From NCBI RefSeq assembly GCF_000213575.1, contig NZ_GL892005.1, positions 591,995 through 655,994 on the forward strand: a DNA stretch of 64,000 nucleotides, read 5' to 3'. The stretch comes from Dysgonomonas mossii DSM 22836. Lineage in GTDB: Bacteria > Bacteroidota > Bacteroidia > Bacteroidales > Dysgonomonadaceae. Numbering within the stretch: the first letter of the stretch is position 1; each line of letters opens with the position of its first letter. Under the pieces are notes generated by a model. It saw only the letters and a program-made list of their open reading frames with translations, was not told the origin of the DNA and did not search any database. Below, one piece after another: positions 15,343 through 25,178 of this stretch. The position numbers and the translations under genes are program-made.

Positions 15343-17886
15343 ATGAAGTTTAGGTCAATTATTCTATTGCTCAATTTGATTGTCGCAGTCACTTTGTTTG
15401 GGCAGAAAAAAGAGAGCTTATTACAGGCATATACCACACCTCCGGTTGCGATCGTAAACCCACTAAAGATTGATAGTGTAAACCTCAAAGGTGAAAAATT
15501 TTCTGAATCAGATTTGCTAAAAATGTCGATGTCAATACCAGAGCAGTCTGCTTTTGTAAGGCCTTTGAAAGCCGATAGTGATGGTTTTTTATATCCTGAA
15601 AAACCACAGGATGGAGCCTTCTCTTTGCAATTGATATCATTTTATATTACTTCAGATAGATATGCGAAGGGAACATTGAGGGTGACTAGTCCTAATATGT
15701 TGGAGATATACATTGATGGTAAGTTGGCTACTTCAAAAACAACAAAAGAAAAAACTTTCCGGTCTGACAAAAAAGATATAACGGCTTCGATAAATCCTTA
15801 TCCTCTACAAAATCGTGTCGTAATAAAACTCTTGGCTTCGGCTAAAGATGAAGTACCCCCTACTTTGAAAATTGAAATAGAGAATGAAAAAACTGATTCT
15901 GTCTCTAATTTTACAATGTCAAATTCTATAAATCGAAGTGTGAATTTTTCAGACATGCTTCTGGGCAAACGAGTGACAAACGTGAGTTTATCCGCAGGAG
16001 GACAATATGCATTACTATCTTATAGAGAAACATTTGGAGAGAAGAGTGCTACAACTACTGAGCTATATAACCTAAAAACTCGTATTAGTCTTTTAATTGA
16101 TACTGACGGACGTAAGAGCCAGCTTGCTTGGATGCCCAAAAGCGAGAAAATGTTTTATGTTTCTAAAGATGACTCAGGCTCAGAGCTAAGGACAATAGAT
16201 CCTGCAACATTGCAGGAAGCTGTACTCGCAAAGAACATACCGGATGAAAGCATTATGTTTTCGCCTGATGAAAAAACTTTATTTTATACCAAGCTTGAAA
16301 AAGAAGCTGAGAATAAAAATGATCTGAGGCTCTTAAGGTCGCCCGAGGATCGTCAACCCGGTTATGGAAACAGGTCTTTTATATATAAATATGATTTGGC
16401 TACAGGGCTAAGTCAACAATTGACATTTGGTACTCATTCTACAGCATTGAATGATATAAGTGAAGATTCGAAACAATTATTGATTTCAATATCAGAAGAG
16501 ACTGTTACCAGCAGACCTTTTAGTACAAACTCTATGTTTAAGCTGGATTTATCAACTATGACAGTTGATACTCTATGGACAAAAGACAGCTTTGCATATA
16601 GCGCATCGTTTTCTCCTGATGGAAAGAAAATCCTTATTGCCGGAGCCGGAGAGGCTTTTAATGGAATAGGGTTGAATATTGAGGAAGAGCAGGTTGCGAA
16701 TAGTTATAATACTTTGGCTTTCATTATGGATTTAGAAACTAAAAAGATAGATCCGATAACTAAAGATTTTAACCCAAGTATTGATGCCTATTTTTGGAAT
16801 AAAAAAGATAACCTTATATACTTTCGCACAACAGACAAAGACTGTGTCAATATGTATACTTATAACCTTTCGACTAAAGTATTTTCGAAACTCCCTTTAG
16901 ACGAAGAAGTTATTCGTACATTTAGTACTGCGGGGAATGCCCTTTTAGGTATTTACGCCGGTGTTAGCGTATCTAACTCTACCAGGGGTTATATCTATGA
17001 TCTTAAGACTCAGAAGTCGATTCGGATAGCCGACCCTTATCAAGAGAGATTATCTCAAATGACATTAGGTAAGGTTGAGGGTTGGAATTTTACAAATTCA
17101 GCCGGAACAGAGATTACAGGAATGTTCTATTTACCACCTAATTTTGATCCTACGAAAAAATATCCAATGATTGTTTATTATTATGGAGGTACTATGCCCA
17201 CATCCCGTACATTCGAAGGACCATATCCCGGTCATGTATTTGCTTCACAGGGATACGTTGTTTATGTAGTGCAGCCAAGTGGTGCTACCGGCTTTGGACA
17301 GAAGTTTTCGGCTCTTCATGTTAATGCTTGGGGAAAGCGTACAGCTGAAGATATAATAGAGGGAACGAAGCAGTTTGTGAAAGAACATCCGTATGTGAAC
17401 GATAAGAAAATAGGTTGTATCGGAGCTTCGTATGGCGGCTTTATGACGATGTACCTTCAAACTCAAACTGACATGTTTGCTGCTGCTGTTTCCCATGCAG
17501 GGATCAGTTCTATCAGTAGTTATTGGGGTGAAGGATATTGGGGTTATACATATAGTTCGGGGGCTAGTGCAAATAGCTACCCTTGGAATAATCAGGACTT
17601 ATATGTTAAACAGAGTCCTTTGTTTAGTGCTGATAAAATAAAAACACCTCTTTTGTTAACACACGGAACCGTGGACACAAATGTTCCTATCGGTGAAAGT
17701 ATTCAAATGTATACGGCTCTCAAGATACTCGGAAAACCGGTTGAATTTATTCAGGTAAAAGATGAAAATCATGGAGTCGCAAATTATAAAAGGCGGGTGG
17801 AATGGAATAATTCTATAATGGCTTGGTTTAGCAAATGGCTTAAGGAGGATACTGCTTGGTGGAATGCCTTATACCCGGATAAGTAA
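15343..17886 (+). CDS. S9 family (prolyl oligopeptidase-like) peptidase, secreted
   Basis: The 847-residue protein starts with a signal peptide (MKFRSIILLLNLIVAVTLFG). Residues about 200-570 form a beta-propeller with TolB-like repeats (MFSPDEKTLFYTK, SFSPDGKKILIAG). The C-terminal alpha/beta hydrolase has the catalytic Ser696 in GASYGGF, Asp778 in GTVDTNVP and His810 in DENHGV, spaced as in prolyl oligopeptidase/DPP-IV relatives. It probably trims peptides in the periplasm. An N-terminal PA14-like region (about 60-190, including LEIYIDGKLATSK) precedes the propeller. It is a single-gene unit. Confidence 0.9.
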   Translation: MKFRSIILLLNLIVAVTLFGQKKESLLQAYTTPPVAIVNPLKIDSVNLKGEKFSESDLLKMSMSIPEQSAFVRPLKADSDGFLYPEKPQDGAFSLQLISFYITSDRYAKGTLRVTSPNMLEIYIDGKLATSKTTKEKTFRSDKKDITASINPYPLQNRVVIKLLASAKDEVPPTLKIEIENEKTDSVSNFTMSNSINRSVNFSDMLLGKRVTNVSLSAGGQYALLSYRETFGEKSATTTELYNLKTRISLLIDTDGRKSQLAWMPKSEKMFYVSKDDSGSELRTIDPATLQEAVLAKNIPDESIMFSPDEKTLFYTKLEKEAENKNDLRLLRSPEDRQPGYGNRSFIYKYDLATGLSQQLTFGTHSTALNDISEDSKQLLISISEETVTSRPFSTNSMFKLDLSTMTVDTLWTKDSFAYSASFSPDGKKILIAGAGEAFNGIGLNIEEEQVANSYNTLAFIMDLETKKIDPITKDFNPSIDAYFWNKKDNLIYFRTTDKDCVNMYTYNLSTKVFSKLPLDEEVIRTFSTAGNALLGIYAGVSVSNSTRGYIYDLKTQKSIRIADPYQERLSQMTLGKVEGWNFTNSAGTEITGMFYLPPNFDPTKKYPMIVYYYGGTMPTSRTFEGPYPGHVFASQGYVVYVVQPSGATGFGQKFSALHVNAWGKRTAEDIIEGTKQFVKEHPYVNDKKIGCIGASYGGFMTMYLQTQTDMFAAAVSHAGISSISSYWGEGYWGYTYSSGASANSYPWNNQDLYVKQSPLFSADKIKTPLLLTHGTVDTNVPIGESIQMYTALKILGKPVEFIQVKDENHGVANYKRRVEWNNSIMAWFSKWLKEDTAWWNALYPDK

Positions 17887-17911
17887 GTGTAAGTTTAGAA
17901 GGATATTAAGG

Positions 17912-17944
17912 AGGATATTGATGAAAATTCAGTATCCTTTTTTA
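17912..17944 (+). terminator. Terminator after the S9 peptidase
   Basis: A 9-bp stem with one wobble pairs AGGATATTG (17912-17920) with CAGTATCCT (17930-17938) and runs into a T tract. Confidence 0.75.
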
Positions 17945-18049
17945 TTTTATTAAAAAGAGGCTTACTGTTTTACTTGGTTTAGAAATGTATTAAAGGAATA
18001 CAATTATGTAACTTTACCTTTCGGTATGTCATGATAAAGCTATAACATT

Positions 18050-19513
18050 ATGAAAAACGGAGTGATGATGCAATACTTCGAATGGAATTTACCAAATGAT
18101 GGTAAACTGTGGAAGCAACTTTGTGCAGATGCCAGGCATCTGCATGAAATTGGTATTACTGCTGTTTGGATACCGCCAGCCTACAAGGCTGACGAGCAAC
18201 AAGATGAAGGGTATGCAACGTATGATCTCTTTGATTTGGGAGAGTTCTTTCAAAATAATACGGTCAGGACAAAATATGGAACGAAGGAAGAGTTGAAGTC
18301 TATGATTTCCGAGCTGCATAAATATAATATTTCGGTATACCTTGATGCTGTGATGAATCATAAGGCGGAGGGAGATTATACTGAAAAGTTTACAGTTAGA
18401 GAAGTAGACCCTGAAGAAAGAAATCGTGACATTTCTGATGAGTTTGAAATACAGTCTTGGACGGGGTATGATTTTCTTGGACGTGCAGATAAATATTCTA
18501 GTTTCAAGTGGCATTGGTATCACTTTTCGGGAGTAGGCTTTGATGATATAAAAAGGAGAAGTGGTATTTTTCGCATTATAGGAGACAATAAGAATTGGAG
18601 TAGAGGGGTAGATTTAGAACACGGGAATTATGATTTTTTGATGTACAACGATATCGATTTGAATCATCCCGCAGTCATTACCGAACTCAACCGTTGGGGA
18701 GTATGGGTAGCTAACGAACTGAATCTTGATGGGGTGCGTTTGGATGCCATTAAACATATGGATGATAAGTTTATCAAACAGTTTATCCAGTGGGTTAGAA
18801 TGAACACAGGCGAAGATTTCTATGCAGTAGGAGAATATTGGAGTGGTAATGTAGATACTTTAAATAACTATTTGGAAGCAGTGGATAAGAGTATTGATCT
18901 ATTTGATGTGCCTTTACATTATAGCCTATACGATGCTTCCAGAAAGAAAAAAGAGTATGATATGAGAAATCTATTGAAAGACTCTTTGTCTGTTATGCAT
19001 CCTGAGTTAGGTGTGACTTTTGTTGATAATCACGATTCGCAGAAAGGAAGTTCGTTAGAGTCTGAGGTTGAAGATTGGTTCAAGCCATCGGCATACGCCT
19101 TGATATTATTAATGAAAGACGGGTATCCATGTATTTTTTATGGAGACTATTATGGTGTGAATGGTAAAATATCCAATCATCGAAAAACGATAGATACACT
19201 ACTAAAAGCGAGGCATAAATACGCATACGGTCATCAGGTTGATTATTTCGATCATGCAGCTATTGTTGGTTTTGTGAGACTGGGTGATACAGATCATTTA
19301 GATTCAGGTCTGGCTTTACTCATATCCAATGGTGAAGATGGAAGTAAAATGATGAATGTTGGCACTCACCGAAGTGGCGAAATTTGGTATGACTTGACTG
19401 GGAATGTAGAATATGATATAACTATAGATACCTATGGTTATGGAGAGTTTGCTGTTAAAGAGGATCGTTTTTCCGTGTGGGTAAAAAAGCCGAACGGCTG
19501 CAAAAGGAATTGA
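18050..19513 (+). CDS. Cytoplasmic alpha-amylase (GH13)
   Basis: The 487-residue protein has no signal peptide. It opens KNGVMMQYFEWNLPNDG and contains the GH13 motifs VYLDAVMNH (Asp99 to His104), GVRLDAIKH with nucleophile Asp232, VGEYW with acid/base Glu262 and FVDNHD with Asp329. The N-terminal motif and lack of export signal fit subfamily GH13_5, the intracellular liquefying-type amylases such as E. coli AmyS. It should break down cytoplasmic alpha-1,4-glucans such as glycogen or imported maltodextrin. No other starch gene is nearby. Confidence 0.93.
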   Translation: MKNGVMMQYFEWNLPNDGKLWKQLCADARHLHEIGITAVWIPPAYKADEQQDEGYATYDLFDLGEFFQNNTVRTKYGTKEELKSMISELHKYNISVYLDAVMNHKAEGDYTEKFTVREVDPEERNRDISDEFEIQSWTGYDFLGRADKYSSFKWHWYHFSGVGFDDIKRRSGIFRIIGDNKNWSRGVDLEHGNYDFLMYNDIDLNHPAVITELNRWGVWVANELNLDGVRLDAIKHMDDKFIKQFIQWVRMNTGEDFYAVGEYWSGNVDTLNNYLEAVDKSIDLFDVPLHYSLYDASRKKKEYDMRNLLKDSLSVMHPELGVTFVDNHDSQKGSSLESEVEDWFKPSAYALILLMKDGYPCIFYGDYYGVNGKISNHRKTIDTLLKARHKYAYGHQVDYFDHAAIVGFVRLGDTDHLDSGLALLISNGEDGSKMMNVGTHRSGEIWYDLTGNVEYDITIDTYGYGEFAVKEDRFSVWVKKPNGCKRN

Positions 19514-19535
19514 TATCTCATCTTTTACAGCCGTT
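19493..19535. terminator. Hairpin between the convergent amylase and esterase genes
   Basis: AACGGCTG (19493-19500, inside the amylase C-terminus) pairs with CAGCCGTT (19528-19535), and the stem is extended by CAAAA and TTTTA. The T tract is weak, so termination is likely but not certain. Confidence 0.5.
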
Positions 19536-19553
19536 GCTTATACTATATTTTAA

Positions 19554-20720
19554 TTACTTAAATAGTAATGGCAAAAATTCTGATAAGTATGTACGCCAGT
19601 TGCTCCAAGTGTGTCCACCCTCAGATTCTACATAAGTGTATTTAGCACCCATATTATTAAGCTTGGCTCTGAATCCTTCTACATCCTTATATAAAAAGTC
19701 TGTCTTTCCTATTCCTATCCAATAAAGTTTATAGCCATTATTTATTTGTCCTGATAGTGTTCCGTCAATATCTTCATAAACTTTTGAATTCTTATTTGGA
19801 GGATTTATCGCAGGAGAAAATAAGCCTATGTAGTCGAATGTATTTGGATAATATCGTGAGATATGCAATGAATGGTATCCACCCATCGATAAACCGGCTA
19901 TAGCACGTTCCGAACGGTCTGTGTAGACACGATAATTGCTTTCTATGAATTTTATTATATCCGGGAATGTTTCTTCCATCTTTCCATCCATCGTTTGAGG
20001 TAACTGGAATACAGGTTTGTAAAACCCTAAGCTCGATTCTCCGGGAGCAGCCTCTTGAGATACATTCCCGTTCGACATCACGATAAGCATAGGTTTAGCT
20101 TTGCCTTGAGCAATAAGATTATCTACGATCTGTGAGGTTCGTCCCAGAGCCATCCATGCTTCTTCATCGCCACCCATTCCATGTAGTAGATATAAAACCG
20201 GGTATTTATCTTTACCGCTTTCATATCCTGGAGGAGTATAGATGGTAATCCGGCGTGTTTTATTATTTCCGGGAGAGTCGTGCCAACGACGAGTAACCGA
20301 ACCATGAGGTACGTTTTGCACTTTATATAGATCTCCGTTGCCGTTACCTACTATAAATATATTAGATACCGTAGCTACATCTCTATTGAGATATACATTA
20401 TTAGGGTCTTTTGTTTCTACTCCGTTTACAAAAAATGAATAGCTATAAAGATCAGAAGGTAAAGCTTCTGTCGTGTACGACCAAAGCCCTTTTGCGTCTT
20501 TAGTAAGGCTTATCATTCCCGGCTTCCAGTTATCTCGAGGAATCCAGTCTCCGGTGATTTCTACCGTGTTTGCATTCGGAGCATATAGGCGGAATGTAAC
20601 AGTATTGTTACTGTGTACTTCCGGGGAAATAATGTCCGAACCCTCACCCAATGCCTGTTGTGCATGGATATATACCATTGATAAGATTAAAGTAATGGTA
20701 AATAAAAAAGTTCTTTTCAT
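19554..20720 (-). CDS. Secreted esterase, CE1-like, with N-terminal E-set domain
   Basis: The product has 388 residues with signal peptide MKRTFLFTITLILSMVYIHA. Residues about 35-125 look like the immunoglobulin-like E-set/CBM48-type domain of such esterases (VTFRLYAPNANTVEITGDW). The alpha/beta hydrolase follows: KYPVLYLLHGMGGDEEAW, the nucleophile Ser278 in AGLSMGGYHS, and the likely catalytic His in EGGHTWSNW near the end. The family includes feruloyl and acetyl-xylan esterases, so release of ester decorations from plant polysaccharide is plausible. The start lies 2 bp after the stop of the AI-2E-family gene, so the two are co-transcribed. Confidence 0.88.
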   Translation of the reverse strand: MKRTFLFTITLILSMVYIHAQQALGEGSDIISPEVHSNNTVTFRLYAPNANTVEITGDWIPRDNWKPGMISLTKDAKGLWSYTTEALPSDLYSYSFFVNGVETKDPNNVYLNRDVATVSNIFIVGNGNGDLYKVQNVPHGSVTRRWHDSPGNNKTRRITIYTPPGYESGKDKYPVLYLLHGMGGDEEAWMALGRTSQIVDNLIAQGKAKPMLIVMSNGNVSQEAAPGESSLGFYKPVFQLPQTMDGKMEETFPDIIKFIESNYRVYTDRSERAIAGLSMGGYHSLHISRYYPNTFDYIGLFSPAINPPNKNSKVYEDIDGTLSGQINNGYKLYWIGIGKTDFLYKDVEGFRAKLNNMGAKYTYVESEGGHTWSNWRTYLSEFLPLLFK

Positions 20721-20722
20721 GT

Positions 20723-21784
20723 TTATAAATTTAGGTTTTCATCATCTTTATAGTCGTCAATAGTCATTGCAGTGTCTTTTTCATCTAAATACTCTCTTTT
20801 GAAAATATCAATGCAAAGGATAAATACTGAAAGCAACAATGGGCCGAATATTACACCCCAAAAGCCAAATAATGTAAGACCGATTATAACACCGAATACA
20901 GTTATTAACGGATGGGTATCTGCCATTTTCTTTTGTAATATAAAACGGATCAGATTGTCGGAGTTCGATATTACGATCAGAGCATATATAGCTAAGCCAA
21001 TGGCATTAAACCAATCGCCGGTTAGTGCTAAATAGACAGCCAACGGGAACCATATCAGTGATGTGCCGATTAATGGAATAATCGTAGCAAAACATGTGAG
21101 GAATCCGAACAGAATCGGGCTGGGCGCATCAAATATAATGTATCCGATTGTGGCAACAACACCTTGTATTATAGCTAATAAAGGTATTCCGATAGCATTT
21201 GATGTAACCATCATTTTTACAGAATGTATAACGCTCTTTTTATTATCATCATCGAAAGGAAGGAGTGAGAAAAGATATTTCTCCATTCGTTCACCACCGA
21301 TTAGCATGAAATAAAGCACAAAGACAAGTACCAGAGAATTGATGATAAAACTGCTGACGCTATCTAACAATATCTGACCTATTTTAGGTAGATAAGATGC
21401 TGCGCTTATTAAATTTTCTGAACTAAGTACATTATACCCTGTTTTTTGTTGAATTAACTCATTGAAATGCTGTATTCCTGATATGTAAGACGACGGGTCA
21501 AGATTTATATTGTTCAGTTCTCCTACTAATAACCATACTGCCACAGAAATGGGGATAAGAAAACATAATATGGCCTCGATAACAATAAGAATAGCAGACA
21601 AAGCCCGTCCCAAATTCTTTTTCTGCGTAAGATATCTCATTTGTCCTCTTACCATAACATAAATGGTAGATGCTCCTAGTACCCCACTCATAAATGGTGC
21701 AAGTTCTCGGAATAGGACAACGGCTATGAAAAGAATAAGTATTATAAGGGAATACTTCCAGTACTGAGCTTTAATGTTTTCCAT
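20723..21784 (-). CDS. AI-2E family (PerM/YdiK-like) membrane protein
   Basis: The protein has 353 residues and about eight helices. It has the typical central motif LVFVLYFMLIGGERMEKYLF, then GIPLLAIIQGVVATIGYIIF, LIGTSLIWFPLAVYLALTGD, and the C-terminal PLITVFGVIIGLTLFGFWGV with IFGPLL next, all characteristic of the AI-2E/UPF0118 family. Despite the name, members transport various substrates, including ions and perhaps autoinducer-2; the substrate here is unknown. It is translationally close to the downstream esterase. Confidence 0.9.
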   Translation of the reverse strand: MENIKAQYWKYSLIILILFIAVVLFRELAPFMSGVLGASTIYVMVRGQMRYLTQKKNLGRALSAILIVIEAILCFLIPISVAVWLLVGELNNINLDPSSYISGIQHFNELIQQKTGYNVLSSENLISAASYLPKIGQILLDSVSSFIINSLVLVFVLYFMLIGGERMEKYLFSLLPFDDDNKKSVIHSVKMMVTSNAIGIPLLAIIQGVVATIGYIIFDAPSPILFGFLTCFATIIPLIGTSLIWFPLAVYLALTGDWFNAIGLAIYALIVISNSDNLIRFILQKKMADTHPLITVFGVIIGLTLFGFWGVIFGPLLLSVFILCIDIFKREYLDEKDTAMTIDDYKDDENLNL

Positions 21785-21896
21785 CTGTTCTGGTGTAATT
21801 ATTAATCTACAAATCTATAAAATAATTATACAGCATTGAATCTTATAAAACAAAAAATATTTTTAATAAAATCCGTGTCTTGTATTATCTCTGAGT

Positions 21897-22598
21897 TCAA
21901 AATATCCGATAACCTAAAGTTAAAAACAATGCACTGTTATATGACTTAGAACTGCCTCTGGAGTAATTGATCAAACCATGTTCGTAACCAAAGTTCAGTA
22001 ATATACGTTTACATTCTACTCCTACAGATCCGGCCAAACCCATGTCGAAGCGTTTCAGTGTTTCGCTTGAAAAAGTGTCATATTCGTACTCTGAATATTC
22101 GGTATAAGTACCATTCGATAATTCACTATCGCCCGGTAGAGCCATTTTTAGAGCTTCTTTTGCTTTATATTTTCCACCAATACCGTAACCAAGATATGGG
22201 CCAAAAGTAAAATTAAGGCATACCTCCCTTGATACGTTTAGTCTGTAACCTGCTTTAATGGGCAAGACAAGATATGAAGCTCTCACCTTTTCTTCTGACA
22301 TATAAACATCAGGAGAATAGCCATCCCCGTTAATATCACCAACTGCCATTGAACTAGAATTTGCTCCTTTCATCGCAAAATCCAATCCTGTTTGCAAAAA
22401 TAAATTATTAGGGAGATTCATTTCCAGGCCTACCCCTCCTCGGAATCCATATTTGGAATCGGTAGAATTACCCTTTATCCGCATATCTGAAAGACTTCCT
22501 CCGGCATTGATAGTAAAAGAGAATGGAGAGCTTTGTGCCGCAATATAATTCCCTACAAAAAGTAGTATTGCAAGTAATAAAAGTTTAATAGATTTCAT
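21897..22598 (-). CDS. Outer membrane beta-barrel (porin family) protein
   Basis: The product has 233 residues and a signal peptide ending YIAAQ. The rest alternates hydrophobic and polar residues in strands (FSFTINAGGSLSDM, YGFRGGVGLEMNLPNNLFLQ, YLVLPIKAGYRLNV) and ends ALFLTLGYRIF, with a C-terminal aromatic residue as in outer-membrane barrels. It resembles the PorT-like/porin-family OMP group common in Bacteroidetes. It is the last gene of a four-gene operon, 5 bp after the second propeller protein. Confidence 0.8.
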   Translation of the reverse strand: MKSIKLLLLAILLFVGNYIAAQSSPFSFTINAGGSLSDMRIKGNSTDSKYGFRGGVGLEMNLPNNLFLQTGLDFAMKGANSSSMAVGDINGDGYSPDVYMSEEKVRASYLVLPIKAGYRLNVSREVCLNFTFGPYLGYGIGGKYKAKEALKMALPGDSELSNGTYTEYSEYEYDTFSSETLKRFDMGLAGSVGVECKRILLNFGYEHGLINYSRGSSKSYNSALFLTLGYRIF

Positions 22599-22603
22599 AT
22601 TCG

Positions 22604-23482
22604 TTATTTAGAGTTAAGTTCTGTTTTGTATCTTACATAAGCAAAGCATTTACTATCTGGCGACCAAGAATTGACATTGAATGTTCCTTGACCTCCAAAA
22701 AGCTTTATTAATGTCTGAGGTTTGCCTCCTGTAGCCGACATTATGCGAATCTCTACATTTTTGTAGCGTAGATGCTCATGTGGTTCAAGATCTCCTTTTT
22801 TGTATGCTATATAAACTACATGTTTGCCATCGGGCGAGATATGAGGAAACCATGAGTTTCTATCTTCATCAAAAGTCATTTGAGTCTGTTCCGAACCGTC
22901 TGTTTTCATTCTCCATAGTTGCATCAATCCGGTGCGTACTGAGTTGAACCAGATGTATTTTCCTTTTGGAGTATATTCCGGCCCGTCATTCAACCCTTCC
23001 GAGAAAGTAAGACGGGTCTCATTTGTTCCATTTATATTTATAGTATATACATCCATTTCTCCTTCTCGGTTTGCACAATATGTCAGTGATTTTCCATCAG
23101 GACTCCACCCGTGCAGATAACTCGGAGCTGATGGCGTCACTTGTCTGGGAGTACCTCCTTCGGCGGGCAGTATAAAAACAGTAGGTCTCCCTTGAGGCAA
23201 TGAGCGATGGCTTACTGCAAGCCTTTTTCCATCGGGAGAAACTAGATGGTCGTTATTACATTGGTTAGCAAAACCTGTATCTATTAATTGCGGTTCGCCT
23301 CCCGATGTAGATAGTTTATATATTAGTCCCTCACTGTTATATATAAGCCATTTTCCATCAGACGTCCAGTCGGGAGCTTCTATGAGATAAGGAAATTCTT
23401 TTATTAATATACTTTTGTTTGTAGCGATGTCGAATATTTCGAGTATACTGGTTACTTTCTCCGGTTCGGGATTATAATTCAT
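22604..23482 (-). CDS. TolB-like (PD40) beta-propeller protein without signal peptide
   Basis: The 292-residue protein is built of about six WD40-like PD40 repeats, seen as SPDGKRLAVSH, SPDGKSLTYCA, TPKGKYIWFNS, SPDGKHVVYIA and SPDSKCFAYVR. It is a close paralogue of the gene just upstream (long stretches such as IWFNSVRTGLMQ and NSWFPHISP are identical). It begins directly with the first blade (MNYNPEPEKVTSILEIFDI). The upstream stop is only 4 bp away, so no signal peptide can be added. It is therefore predicted to be cytoplasmic, unless exported in another way. The function is unknown; a six-bladed propeller suggests binding. Confidence 0.8.
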   Translation of the reverse strand: MNYNPEPEKVTSILEIFDIATNKSILIKEFPYLIEAPDWTSDGKWLIYNSEGLIYKLSTSGGEPQLIDTGFANQCNNDHLVSPDGKRLAVSHRSLPQGRPTVFILPAEGGTPRQVTPSAPSYLHGWSPDGKSLTYCANREGEMDVYTININGTNETRLTFSEGLNDGPEYTPKGKYIWFNSVRTGLMQLWRMKTDGSEQTQMTFDEDRNSWFPHISPDGKHVVYIAYKKGDLEPHEHLRYKNVEIRIMSATGGKPQTLIKLFGGQGTFNVNSWSPDSKCFAYVRYKTELNSK

Positions 23483-23486
23483 TTTA

Positions 23487-24407
23487 TTATTGATTGTTTA
23501 GACGATAACTTACGAAGGCAATATATTTACTATCGGGTGACCATGAATTAACATTTATAGTACCCTGCCCTCCAAATAGCTTTGTCAATGTTTTTGGTTC
23601 TCCTCCATTAGTCGGCATGATCCGTAATTCGACATTCTTATTAGGCAAATGTTCATCAGGTTTTAGATCACCTTTGTAATATGCAATAAATACAACAAGC
23701 TGACCATTGGGTGATATATGTGGAAACCACGAGTTACGTGTTTCGTCAAAAGTCATTTGAGTTTGTTTCGTGCCATCTATCTTCATTCGCCATATCTGCA
23801 TTAGGCCTGTGCGCACCGAATTGAACCAAATATAATTTCCATCGGGGGAGTATTCCGGACCATCATCCAAACCGTCCGAATTTGTGAGTCGTTTTTCTAC
23901 ACCACCTTTAGCCGGAATAGAATAAACATCATAATTGTCTTTTCTTTCGGCACAATAAGTTAGGTATAGTCCATCAGGACTCCATCCATGTAGGTAACTT
24001 GGGGCTAACGGGGTTATGAGTTGAGGATCTCCACCGCCAATGGGTAATGTATAGATGCGTGACTGCCCATCTTCTTTTGTGCCGTGGCTGATTGCTATTT
24101 GTTTTCCGTCGAAAGACAATACATGGTCGTTGTTGCAATTAGTTGCAAAACCTGTGTATATTTCCTCTGGCTCGGCAGGAGTAGTAGGGGAGAGTTTCCA
24201 AAGTTTCCCTCCACTGTTATAAATAAGCCATTGTCCGTCATAAGTCCAGTTTGGCGCTTCTATCAGATAAGAGAACTCTTTTACCCTAGTTCGTTCACCG
24301 GTTTCAATATTCAATATTTCGAGAATACTGGTTGTTTTATTTTGTTGTGCCTGTATGGATAACAAATAAAACAGAAGAGAGATCAATAGGAGGGCATTTC
24401 TCTGCAT
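23487..24407 (-). CDS. TolB-like (PD40) beta-propeller protein, secreted
   Basis: The product has 306 residues with a signal peptide (MQRNALLLISLLFYLLSIQA). PD40 repeats follow: YDGQWLIYNS, SFDGKQIAISH, SPDGLYLTYCA, SPDGNYIWFNS, SPNGQLVVFIA and SPDSKYIAFVS. It lies 6 bp after the upstream barrel gene and 4 bp before its own paralogue. The family resembles the propeller of TolB but lacks the TolB N-terminal domain. Position between two barrels suggests a periplasmic or surface partner. No ligand can be named. Confidence 0.82.
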   Translation of the reverse strand: MQRNALLLISLLFYLLSIQAQQNKTTSILEILNIETGERTRVKEFSYLIEAPNWTYDGQWLIYNSGGKLWKLSPTTPAEPEEIYTGFATNCNNDHVLSFDGKQIAISHGTKEDGQSRIYTLPIGGGDPQLITPLAPSYLHGWSPDGLYLTYCAERKDNYDVYSIPAKGGVEKRLTNSDGLDDGPEYSPDGNYIWFNSVRTGLMQIWRMKIDGTKQTQMTFDETRNSWFPHISPNGQLVVFIAYYKGDLKPDEHLPNKNVELRIMPTNGGEPKTLTKLFGGQGTINVNSWSPDSKYIAFVSYRLNNQ

Positions 24408-24413
24408 GGGGCG

Positions 24414-25064
24414 TTATTGTTTTATGATATAATTGAATCCTATGCCTATTTGTATCGGGGTGGAGTTCTTAAATTTAATAACTTCAGGTTTGATTTTTGA
24501 GAAATCGAAAGTATTATAGCCTAACCAACAGTTAATAGCCCATCTTTCTGTTACGGGAAATTGATAGCCTGCTCTAATCTCATACTGAAGTTTGTATTTG
24601 TGAGCAGATCCTTCCATGTTGGTTATCTTGTCCAGATTCAAATTCATTCGTGTATACGATAGTCTGTTTTCAAGATACAGATACTGAGCCCGATCTCTCT
24701 TGTCGTCATAACCTATAGGGAAATATAATTTCGGGGCAATATAGGGTGCCCAATATGTGCCTCTGTATATGTCTTTGAAATCTCCGTTGGTTTCACTTAT
24801 CCCTCCTTGTCCTATATTAGGATCTGCGTAACCTACTTTTTGATTGAATCCACCAAAACGAAATCCGGCTTCTACTCCGAAGAAAAAGATAAAATCATAC
24901 TCGTACCCTATGCTACCACCAACAGCCGTTGGGTTGTTTTTCTCACTATTGAAATAATGCATTCCCCAAGACATGTCTATCCCGGCATTAAGCTTATGAC
25001 CCTCTTGTGCAGAAGCAAATAGGAATGTCAGTAATAACGATAATAGAGATATTATATTTTTCAT
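24414..25064 (-). CDS. Outer membrane beta-barrel protein, first gene of the operon
   Basis: The product has 216 residues. A signal peptide (MKNIISLLSLLLTFLFASA) is followed by amphipathic strands such as YEYDFIFFFGVEAGFRFGGF, APYIAPKLYFPIG and RWAINCWLGYNTFDF, ending IQIGIGFNYIIKQ. It looks like an eight-stranded porin-family barrel. It heads the run barrel-propeller-propeller-barrel, with all gaps 4-6 bp. No sequence motif points to a substrate. Confidence 0.75.
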   Translation of the reverse strand: MKNIISLLSLLLTFLFASAQEGHKLNAGIDMSWGMHYFNSEKNNPTAVGGSIGYEYDFIFFFGVEAGFRFGGFNQKVGYADPNIGQGGISETNGDFKDIYRGTYWAPYIAPKLYFPIGYDDKRDRAQYLYLENRLSYTRMNLNLDKITNMEGSAHKYKLQYEIRAGYQFPVTERWAINCWLGYNTFDFSKIKPEVIKFKNSTPIQIGIGFNYIIKQ

Positions 25065-25178
25065 AATGTAACGGATTTACCTATTGTATCCAAATGTTTT
25101 GTACAGTAGCATTGTTATGTACAAATCTAATGAAAATAGAATAAATTACGTCATTAATTCAGTATATTTTGTAGATAT

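Noticed and set aside
18089-18523. Leftward frame of 144 codons inside the amylase gene
   Set aside because: It lies wholly antisense to a gene with full GH13 motifs and shows no recognisable protein features.
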